A DNA stretch of 64,000 nucleotides from an uncultured Desulfobacter sp. Its GTDB lineage: Bacteria; Desulfobacterota; Desulfobacteria; Desulfobacterales; Desulfobacteraceae. The stretch covers positions 62,001-126,000 of the forward strand of contig NZ_OY762229.1 of assembly GCF_963665355.1 (NCBI RefSeq). The letters run 5' to 3'. The notes under the pieces were generated by a model. That model searched no databases, was not told where the DNA came from, and worked only from the letters and a program-made list of their open reading frames with translations. Of the stretch, positions 26,296 to 33,295 are shown one piece after another (the stretch's first letter is position 1; the number at the start of each line of letters is the position of its first letter). The translations under genes and the position numbers were made by a program.

Positions 26296-26492
26296 CTAAT
26301 GAATTCGGTCCGATTTTATAATGTACTCTCTTTGGGATTGTTTTTATCTCAACGGCCTTTCTGACGCCGAAGCCCCAGCCGGGCACGGCCACAACATGTT
26401 GTGGCCGTGCCCGGCTGGGGCCATATTTCAAACTTAATTATCTTTGTCAAACGTTCGTCATACTTTGCTTGAGAAAAAGCGTCTTCCTATCC
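26296..26492 (+). repeat. IS91-type 3' end, copy C, with 50-bp perfect palindrome
   Basis: Continues the block shared with copy D (GAATTCGGTCCGATTTTATA and onward). It contains a perfect 50-bp palindrome at 26372-26421 centred on ACAACATGTTGT, with arms GCCCCAGCCGGGCACGGCC. The ~90-bp repeat then ends at CCTATCC, 26492. The adjoining sequence is a decapitated Crp-family gene, so CCTATCC is the boundary of the inserted DNA. Confidence 0.75.
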
Positions 26493-26840
26493 TACCATAT
26501 CCGGGACAACCAGGAAATTGCCGAGATTGTCCTGAATGAAAGCATTTTGGAAGGAATGATTGCCAACGCAACACTGTCCCACGAAGATCGCTTAAGAACT
26601 TTCTACAAGGCCATGTTGTTTTCCAGCGGTATGCTGAAACAGGAGGGTTGGGTTAACATACCCATCAAGCTGACCAGCGAAGAGCTGGGCATGATCATCA
26701 ATTCCAGCCGGGTCACCGTCAGCCGCATCCAGAACAAATGGATCAAAGCCGGACTATGCAGTAAGGAAGGATCACGTCTGCGACTTGATCAACATCTGTT
26801 TCACGGCATTTATGACTGGCGCGACTGCCGCAGCGAATGA
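26493..26840 (+). pseudogene. Crp/Fnr-family regulator, 5'-truncated
   Basis: The frame (open from 26469 within the repeat) encodes the C-terminal part of a cyclic-nucleotide-type regulator. It has the dimer helix (SHEDRLRTFYKAMLF) followed by the winged HTH (LTSEELGMIINSSRVTVSRI, then DQHLFHGIYDW). The effector-binding beta-roll is missing and the first ~10 codons come from the mobile repeat. It is therefore a truncated gene; a fused DNA-binding peptide could still be made, but no ribosome site is evident. Confidence 0.7.
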
Positions 26841-27004
26841 TTCGTTACAGTTTATCATTATCTCGTTAATACAGAGCGTTCCCCTTATGGGAAACGAAGA
26901 GAGTAAAAACCTTCAGTGCCAATTGATAAGCAGGGAGAAGCGAGTCTATAGACGGCGGTTACAGAGCATGTTGTTCTCCAGTCAAGACAAGTCTATTCAA
27001 CAGG

Positions 27005-28294
27005 CTACCAGCAAAGGGTAAAACGAGCACCTCCCAGCGGGGAAGGTTCGGTCCAGACGGTCCCGCCGTGCAAGGAGATCACCTGCTTGACGATTGCCAG
27101 TCCCAGGCCATGTCCGCCGGTCTCTTTGGCCCGGCTACCATCCAACCTGACGAAAGGTTTGAAGATCCGTTCTCGATCAGCGCAGGGAATTCCCGGACCA
27201 TCATCATCAATATGAATAAGACAACGCTCTTCCTGAAATTCCAGCCTGACAACGATCTTTCTTTTTGCATATTTATCGGCGTTGATTATTAAATTGCTGA
27301 CCGCCCGGCCCAGGTAACGTGGAGCCACCAGTGCTCTGACCGATTCAGCTTGCTCAGCAATCAGACATGTAACCGTTGTTCGTGTTAGTGCGGCTGCCGT
27401 CTCTCTGATGGTTTCCAACAACCATGGGGCCAGGACCAACTGTTCCTGATGAAGTTTTGGCGCCTCCCGGTCAAAACGAGCATAGACCAAAAGCTCGGAA
27501 ACCAGTTCGTCCAACTCATCGACATCGCGCCCAATATCGGCAATGTAATTTTGCCGTTCCAGTTCCTGTGTTGAGGATTGCGCCATTTCCAGGCCAAAAC
27601 GAATGCGCGATATTGGGGTCCGAAGCTCGTGAGAAACGGCCCGGGTCAATTCTTTGTGCGACCCGATCAGTTGCTGTATTCGTCCGGCCATGTCGTTAAA
27701 AGTTCCAGCCAGCGGCGCCAGAGCCGAACGTTGGGGCAATTGCGCTCGAGCACTAAAGTCTCCCTGACCGAAAGCTTGAGCCGCATTACTGATTTTTCTC
27801 AATTTCGACCAAAATGGGCGTGCCCAAAGCATGGCCATCAGTCCAAAGAGCAGGGTAATCAGTGCCCAAGACAAAAGATGAACCTGTAGTGATATATCGA
27901 AATCCAGGATTGGCCCCATGGTGATAACCCGGTCTGTCCCCGGGATGATTCGATAAAACAGTGAACCGTTGTTTGTGACAACAATTAGATGACGATTTAA
28001 CTGCTGACGTTCCGCCGCCGACAATACAAGATGATCGGCAGCGACCAGGCTAATCGGATAACCAAAATGATTGTGCAGTTGCTGCAAACGGAGTTCCTGC
28101 TGAGCGGGGGCAAGAGGCTGCAACTCCCTCAACAGCAAATGAAAGGTCCCCTGTGTCAAGTTACGCCAATAGACAAGGTATTCCTGCCGATAAAATTCCT
28201 GCATAGGCTTGCCTATCAGCAACGGCTGAGCATACTGCAACCCGATCATACTGATCATGATAAACAGAAAAAAAGAAAAAAATATCCGCTTCAT
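27005..28294 (-). CDS. sensor histidine kinase, RstB-like
   Basis: 429 residues. TM1 is at residues 5-24 and TM2 near 133-157, enclosing a short periplasmic sensor. HAMP follows, then HisKA with the phospho-His in AVSHELRTPISRIRFGLEMA (near 239), N-box NLIINADKYA, G1 DDDGPGIP and G2 GGHGLGLAI. The arrangement, FVRLDGSRAKETGGHGLGLA and the ending LGGARFTLCW match E. coli RstB closely. It lies 10 bp downstream of its response regulator. Lies inside the block bounded by IS91-type ends at 26 and 30 kb and looks imported from a gammaproteobacterium-like source; that origin is inference. Confidence 0.85.
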   Translation of the reverse strand: MKRIFFSFFLFIMISMIGLQYAQPLLIGKPMQEFYRQEYLVYWRNLTQGTFHLLLRELQPLAPAQQELRLQQLHNHFGYPISLVAADHLVLSAAERQQLNRHLIVVTNNGSLFYRIIPGTDRVITMGPILDFDISLQVHLLSWALITLLFGLMAMLWARPFWSKLRKISNAAQAFGQGDFSARAQLPQRSALAPLAGTFNDMAGRIQQLIGSHKELTRAVSHELRTPISRIRFGLEMAQSSTQELERQNYIADIGRDVDELDELVSELLVYARFDREAPKLHQEQLVLAPWLLETIRETAAALTRTTVTCLIAEQAESVRALVAPRYLGRAVSNLIINADKYAKRKIVVRLEFQEERCLIHIDDDGPGIPCADRERIFKPFVRLDGSRAKETGGHGLGLAIVKQVISLHGGTVWTEPSPLGGARFTLCW

Positions 28295-28304
28295 CAGGAC
28301 AGCC

Positions 28305-29018
28305 TCAACTGTTCAGGGCAAATAGGTATCCTTGCCCCCAAACCGTTTTTATCCGTTTGGGATGATCGGCATCATCTTCCAACTTTTTACGCAGATGTGA
28401 AATGGTCAAATCCACAGATCTGTCCAGCCCGTCATACTCGATTCCCCGCAGTTTTCGATAAATGGTGTCACGGTCCAAAATCCGTCCGGCATGACTGGCC
28501 AACAGCCACAACAGGTTAAACTCGTTAGTTGTCAAGAGAACAGGCTGCCGGTCAAGCTGAACACTTTGAGCAGCCCGGTTAATGCGTAATTTGCCAAAAA
28601 CCAGTTCATCTATTGTTTCCGGGGGGCTATCGCTTCCTGCAGCCGTTTTTTCCCAACGGCGCAACAAGGCCCGGATACGGGCAAGCAGCACTCTTGGCAA
28701 CACCGGTTTCTTGACATAATCGTCTGCACCCACTTCCAAGCCGGCCACCTGATCCATATCGTCTTCAAGAGCGGTCAGCATGAGAATCGGCCCTTCATAT
28801 TCGGCCCTGACCTGCTGGCAGATGGTCAAGCCATCCAAACCTGGCAGCAGCAGATCAAGGATAACCAGATCTGGCCGTTGACCGAGGATGCGAGCCGGTG
28901 CGTTATCCCCTCTTCGCTCCAGAACGATATCGAAACCCTGTTGAATTAAATAGGAACTGATCAAGTCCCCCAGCCGTTGGTCATCCTCAACCACTAAGAT
29001 CCGTTTTGTGAAATCCAT
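28305..29018 (-). CDS. OmpR-family response regulator, RstA-like
   Basis: 237 residues. Receiver with acidic pocket VEDD, phospho-acceptor Asp in VILDLLLPGLDG near residue 54 and Lys in YVKKPV. A C-terminal winged helix follows (LTTNEFNLLWLLASHAGRIL, then VDLTISHLRKKLEDD). Transcribed ahead of the RstB-like kinase. The neighbouring divergent outer-membrane gene at 29425 is a natural target, as OmpR-type regulators often control surface proteins. Confidence 0.85.
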   Translation of the reverse strand: MDFTKRILVVEDDQRLGDLISSYLIQQGFDIVLERRGDNAPARILGQRPDLVILDLLLPGLDGLTICQQVRAEYEGPILMLTALEDDMDQVAGLEVGADDYVKKPVLPRVLLARIRALLRRWEKTAAGSDSPPETIDELVFGKLRINRAAQSVQLDRQPVLLTTNEFNLLWLLASHAGRILDRDTIYRKLRGIEYDGLDRSVDLTISHLRKKLEDDADHPKRIKTVWGQGYLFALNS

Positions 29019-29424
29019 GATACCTCTGTCTAACCCACTACATTGTGCTGCAGGGTCCGCAAGAAATATGGTCCTTTAGCAACAGGTTTGCTCACCAGCA
29101 ATAATAATTAAACTGAGTACGGCCAGCAAGCATGCAAATTGTCTCACATAACAAACGCATTGTCCCATACTCGCCAAGCCACAGTCAACGACTTCTGCAT
29201 TGTAACATACAGGGAAGAGATGAAATCCATTGTACATTTGTCAGCGATTGTCAGTTTTTGTATGCAGCAACCCAAATAGCCAAACTTACAATTACAGACA
29301 ATTCCATACAGAAATTCCACAGCGTTGAATCACTGATTACGATAATGTTCGAATATCAAAGAAAACGACGCAGGACAGCAAATAATTGGCTCTCACCTAA
29401 ATTGACAACATAAAAGGAGATATA
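29019..29424. promoter_or_regulatory. divergent control region between rstA-like gene and outer-membrane protein gene
   Basis: About 400 bp, AT-rich, without a convincing gene (a 93-codon frame at 29132-29413 has atypical composition). It contains repeated TTACA/TGTAA elements (TTGTAACATACAGGG, CCATTGTACATTTGTCAG, CTTACAATTACAGAC) that resemble the TACAT-plus-GTTACA logic of RstA boxes. Binding of the RstA-like regulator is a guess from these motifs. Confidence 0.4.
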
Positions 29425-30018
29425 ATGAAAATGAAAGGGTTAAAACAGATACTGATTGCAGCCATAATAGTAGCAGCCACGACCGGAGCTGCTCGAGCAG
29501 AAGGCACTGGCAATGGGTTTTATACCGGAGCAGCCGTTATCGGTTCCGGTTTTGTTGTGGACAGCGGAGACAACACGGAAAAACTGGATGGTGATTCCAA
29601 AGTTTCCGGCGGTGTCTATGCCGGCTATAAGCATAGAATTTTCAAAGGATTATTTGCCGCAGGAGAACTTTTCTATTATGACACGACAGCGAATAAAAAA
29701 TCCTCTTCCGGTGACAGGATAAAACTGGACCCTCAATACGGGCTCAAGATTCACCTCGGCTATGAATGGGACAGCTGGTCAGTCTACGGAATTTTAGGTT
29801 CGGCCTACCTGGGCTATGATATCACCCAAAATGGTGAACAAAAAGATAACGGGAGCTTCCAGGCCCTGCTAGGCGGAGGAGCTGCATACCAATTCAATAA
29901 AAAACTATCCATCAACCTAGAAATTACCACAACCGGTGAAGAGATCGATATAGCCGGGGACAAAAACAAAACACTTGGGCTGATGACTTTGGGTCTTGGC
30001 CTCAGTTATCACTTTTAA
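29425..30018 (+). CDS. outer-membrane beta-barrel protein (OmpA/OprF-like 8-strand type)
   Basis: 197 residues. Signal peptide QILIAAIIVAATTGAARA, then alternating amphipathic strands (GGVYAGYKHRIFKGLFAAGE, SWSVYGILGSAYLGYDITQ). The terminal strand ends in Phe (GLGLSYHF), as needed for BAM recognition. GGAG lies 7 bases before the ATG. Length fits a small 8-stranded barrel. A hairpin at 30034-30068 follows. Function could be adhesion, stress or permeability; the RstAB-like neighbour suggests it is regulated by envelope signals. Confidence 0.8.
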   Translation: MKMKGLKQILIAAIIVAATTGAARAEGTGNGFYTGAAVIGSGFVVDSGDNTEKLDGDSKVSGGVYAGYKHRIFKGLFAAGELFYYDTTANKKSSSGDRIKLDPQYGLKIHLGYEWDSWSVYGILGSAYLGYDITQNGEQKDNGSFQALLGGGAAYQFNKKLSINLEITTTGEEIDIAGDKNKTLGLMTLGLGLSYHF

Positions 30019-30033
30019 TTGCAGCACCAAAAG

Positions 30034-30068
30034 CAGCGCCAGGGTTTACTGCTCACACCTTGGCGCTG
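30034..30068 (+). terminator. hairpin terminator-like structure after the barrel gene
   Basis: CAGCGCCAGGG pairs with CCTTGGCGCTG (one mismatch, 13-base loop) 15 bp after the stop. The T-tract is weak, so strength is uncertain. Confidence 0.5.
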
Positions 30069-30254
30069 TTCATGGAACTGACATAGCACCTGTCCGATGG
30101 GTTTTATGATGATACGGTGCTGCGGAGAAACCAATTCGCTACACATCTTGAATAGCACTTCATCAAGAGCACTCCCCTCCATGGTAATTAACTTGATATC
30201 TACCACCTGACTCGTCCCTCCCCTCCGCGCTTATTGCAGAAAAGAGTTGTTTCA

Positions 30255-30543
30255 GCACAAAGGATAGCGGCACCCTGGGCACTAAAGAAGCAAGGCAGAA
30301 TTGGGCCAGGTTAATCCAAAGAATTTATGAAGTTGATCCCTTGGTTTGCCCAAAATGTCAGGGCCAAATGAAAATTATTTCTTTTATCGAAGATCTTGAT
30401 ATTATCGAAAAGATTTTGCGTCACCTGGGCTTATGGGATATCCACAACCATGATCCACCACAGACGGTTATTTCTGATCCCATTTCTGAGTTGGTTTATG
30501 ACTTTTCGGTCTCTCAAATCCCGGCAGTTGAGTATTGGAATTA
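30255..30543 (+). pseudogene. IS91-family transposase C-terminal fragment (copy D)
   Basis: The open frame reads WARLIQRIYEVDPLVCPKCQ and continues GQMKIISFIEDLDIIEKILR then HLGLWDIHNHD to PAVEYWN and TAA at 30543. This is the CxxC-bearing C-terminus of IS91-type (Y2 HUH) transposases. The catalytic HUH and tyrosine region is absent. An N-terminal piece of what looks like the same family is at 36390-36587. Confidence 0.75.
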
Positions 30544-30814
30544 ATTTTCACTGTTTGGGGGATTTCCGCTGAGGTATGCTCAAAATTAGCCTAAAAAATT
30601 GCGATTTCAGCCCTTTTCTAATGAATTCGGTCCGATTTTATAATGTACTCTCTCTGGGATTGTTTTTATCTCAACGGCCTTTCTGACGCCGAAGCCCCAG
30701 CCGGGCACGGCCACAACATGTTGTGGCCGTGCCCGGCTGGGGCCATATTTCAAACTTAATTATCTTTGTCAAACGTTCGTCATACTTTGCTTGACAAAAA
30801 GCGTCTTCCTATCC
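30544..30814 (+). repeat. IS91-type 3' end, copy D, with 50-bp perfect palindrome
   Basis: Near-identical to copy C but without the MITE. The palindrome is at 30694-30743 and the ~90-bp repeat at 30723-30814 ends CCTATCC. Together with copy C it brackets the Crp fragment/RstAB/barrel block in direct orientation. The palindrome should form a very stable hairpin and may be the rolling-circle origin/terminus of the element. Confidence 0.75.
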
Positions 30815-30956
30815 AAAACCCTGAAAACATCAGTGGATCAATTTAAGATTTAATTTTTGGGCCCGGACCGCATGCTTAAACGTGTTAACCTGGTGTGGGG
30901 GCAATGTCTGCCCCGCCCCTTTTCCCGGAAAAAGGTGTCTGGGCGTAGTGGTGCCG

Positions 30957-31013
30957 TATATGGTGATGCCATATAAAAAAAGCGTTGACTTTAATTTGAA
31001 ATTGAATTAGCAA
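30957..31013 (+). promoter_or_regulatory. candidate ilv promoter with upstream inverted repeat
   Basis: TATATGG / CCATATA inverted repeat (30957-30975) precedes TTGACT (30985-30990). A weak -10-like TAGCAA follows 17 bp later (31008-31013), about 50 bp before the leader peptide start. Positions are reasonable for a sigma-70 promoter; the -10 match is poor. Confidence 0.4.
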
Positions 31014-31063
31014 ATTCAGAAGCATTAACCTTTAAGATTAAAAAAAGAATAAAAAATCAGCTT

Positions 31064-31192
31064 ATGAACGCTTCCTTCACAGACATTTTGAAAAATACCG
31101 ACATTGTTGAATCGGTCGTCATGTCTGTCGTGGGTGTGGTAGTATCCGTCGGCCTGGAGGGCCGATACCGCCGTCGGTGGAAGCGTATATAA
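31064..31192 (+). CDS. ilvBN leader peptide (valine-rich)
   Basis: 42 codons from ATG 31064, with an alternative in-frame ATG at 31121. The core reads VVMSVVGVVVSVG, with nine Val in 13 residues counting the flanking VV, plus a few Ile and Leu codons. It ends with a basic tail before TAA at 31190. It lies directly upstream of a factor-independent terminator and the acetolactate synthase genes. This is the geometry of classic attenuation: ribosome stalling at Val codons when charged tRNA-Val is low should favour readthrough. It resembles the E. coli ilvB leader in concept rather than sequence. Ribosome sites are weak for both starts. Confidence 0.75.
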   Translation: MNASFTDILKNTDIVESVVMSVVGVVVSVGLEGRYRRRWKRI

Positions 31193-31213
31193 GCTTTAAG
31201 ATCTTATAAAGAC

Positions 31214-31257
31214 AAAAAAAAACCCCCGCCGGCAAGAGCCTGCGGGGGTTTTTTTGT
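31214..31257 (+). terminator. ilvBN attenuator terminator
   Basis: Stem AACCCCCGC / GCGGGGGTT with a 12-base loop, preceded by an A-tract and followed by TTTTTTTG. It sits 22 bp after the leader stop and 54 bp before ilvB. Upstream GC-rich segments inside the leader (CCGCCGTCGGTGG) could pair with its left arm as an antiterminator. Confidence 0.85.
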
Positions 31258-31310
31258 TTTGGGAAACGGACCAGAACATGAAATGAATATTTAAATATCG
31301 GGAAACGAAC

Positions 31311-32974
31311 ATGGAAATGAACGGCGCACAACTGATTGTAAAACTCTTGGAACGGCAGGGGATAAAAATCATCTGGGGCATTCCCGGCGGGGCCACCCTT
31401 CCGCTCTACGATGCACTTTACCAAAGTCCTATCCGGCATATCCTCACCCGGCACGAGCAGGGGGCGGGGTTCATGGCCCAGGGCATGGCCCGGACCACCG
31501 GGAAGGCCGCGGTCTGTACGGCAACCTCCGGCCCCGGGGCCACCAACCTCATTACGGCCCTGGCAGACGCCCACCTGGATTCCGTGCCCATGGTCGCCAT
31601 CACAGGCCAGGTCCCCACGGCCCTGATGGGAACCGATGCCTTTCAAGAGGTGGACACCTACGGGTTGACGCTGCCCGTCACCAAACACAATTTTCTGGTC
31701 AAGGCGGCTGCGGACCTTTTAACCGTCATCCCGGAGGCGTTTCGGATTGCCGAATCCGGCCGGCCCGGGCCTGTGGTCGTTGATGTGCCCAAGGACGTGC
31801 AGACCCAAAAGGTGAGGTTTGGGCAATGGCCCGAACCGGGCGTCCCCGGACCGGTCCTGTGGCGGGATAACGGGGACTTGGAGCGCATGGCGGAAATGAT
31901 CCGGCAGTCCAAAAGGCCGATGTTTTACGTGGGCGGCGGCGTGGTGGCATCCGGCGGGGCAGACCTTTTGCGCTGGGCAGCCCAAAAGAACGGGATTCCA
32001 GTCGTCTCCACCCTCATGGGGCTTGGGGGGCCATGGCCTATGACGATCCGCTTTTCTTAGGCATGCTGGGTATGCACGGAACCCCTGTGGCGAACCTGGC
32101 CATGGCCCGGGCCGATCTGATCATCGCGCTGGGAATCCGTTTCGATGACCGCGCCACCGGCAAGATGGAGGCCTTCTGCGCTGATGCCGCCGTGATTCAT
32201 GTGGATGTGGATGAAAGTGAAATCGGCAAGATCCGGAACGCTTCCCTGGGGGTTTGCGGGGATGCCGCCACCGTGCTGGCAAAGATACTGCCGCGAATGG
32301 ATACCTTCACCCGGGAGGGCTGGCACGGTGAGATTGGGTCCTTGAATGCCCCGGCTCCAGCAGCGGTCGAGATCAAAAATCCGTCCCATCCGTCCGGCAT
32401 TATCCGCTATATCGGGAACCGGGCCCCGGAAAACGCCATCGTGGCCACCGACGTCGGCCAGCACCAGATGTGGACAGCCCAGGCTTATCCTGTCCGCCAT
32501 CCAAGATCCCTTTTAATGTCCGGGGGACTGGGCACCATGGGCTTTGGCGTGCCCGTCGCCATGGGAGCCGCCTTTGCAAACCCTCATAAAAAAATCGTCT
32601 GCATCACCGGGGACGGGTCCTTTCTGATGAATCTCCAGGAACTTGCCACCCTTGCGGAACATGAACTCAACGTCACGATTGTTCTGATGGACAACGGGTA
32701 CCTGGGTCTGGTCCGCCAGCAGCAGGAGATGTTTTACAGCAATCATGTATTTGCTTCGAAGTTCACGCGGTCACCGGATTTTTCCGCCATTGCCCACGGG
32801 TTTGGAATCCGGACCTGGGATGCCGGGATCAACGGATCGAACCGTTCCGCCATAGATGAGGCACTGGCATTTCAGGGTCCGTCGCTGGTGGTTGTTCCCA
32901 TTGACGGGACCACCAACGTTTACCCCATGGTCCCTCCGGGGGCGTCCAATCTCGAAATGATTCAGGAGGCATAA
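31311..32974 (+). CDS. ilvB: acetolactate synthase large subunit, frameshifted at a run of 6 G
   Basis: The catalytic subunit (ThDP, FAD, Mg) makes acetolactate/acetohydroxybutyrate in branched-chain amino acid synthesis. 31311-32060 carries the PYR domain (IKIIWGIPGGATLPLYDAL, TSGPGATNLITALADAHLD). 32033-32974, in another frame, carries the rest, including the ThDP motif GDGSFLMNLQEL and VLMDNGYLGLVRQQQEMF. The frames meet at GGGGCTT plus six G's (32025-32030); seven G's would give GLGGAMAYDDPLF and one chain of about 555 residues. Both halves are fully conserved, so a miscall or very recent mutation is likely. Followed after 2 bp by ilvN and preceded by a Val leader/attenuator. Confidence 0.85.
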
Positions 32975-32976
32975 AC

Positions 32977-33273
32977 ATGTACGATACGATTGTCGAGTTG
33001 ACGGTCCGGAACCACCCGGGCGTCATGTCACAGATTACAGGGCTTTTTGCCCGGAGAAATTTCAACCTGGAAGGGATTCTCTGCCGTCCGGAAGGCGATG
33101 GGGGCTTAAGCCGGATGCGTCTGATGATCTATACCGATGAGCGCACGGAGCAGCTGGTCAAGCAGCTTTCAAAACTTTACGATGTGATTTCTGTTTCAAT
33201 CCGACAGGACAAGGAGCCGTCAAACAAGGAGCCGTCAAAGTACCGGCAGCTTTTCGAGGGCTGCTGGGATTAG
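32977..33273 (+). CDS. ilvN: acetolactate synthase regulatory subunit
   Basis: 98 residues, the short single-ACT-domain form (VELTVRNHPGVMSQITGLFA, then RRNFNLEGILCRP). Length matches the E. coli IlvN of isozyme I (about 96) rather than the longer IlvH. It binds valine for feedback inhibition and activates IlvB. It starts 2 bp after ilvB; a KEPSNKEPSK direct repeat lies near the C-terminus. Confidence 0.9.
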   Translation: MYDTIVELTVRNHPGVMSQITGLFARRNFNLEGILCRPEGDGGLSRMRLMIYTDERTEQLVKQLSKLYDVISVSIRQDKEPSNKEPSKYRQLFEGCWD

Positions 33274-33295
33274 GCGAACAGCAACCGCTATTTCA

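Noticed and set aside
29132-29413. 93-codon ORF upstream of the beta-barrel gene
   Set aside because: Composition is not protein-like and it fills the divergent promoter region; no good ribosome site.
30015-30206. 63-codon minus-strand ORF overlapping the end of the barrel gene
   Set aside because: Its C-terminal codons lie in the terminator hairpin. The N-terminal part looks protein-like but there is no ribosome site or recognised family.
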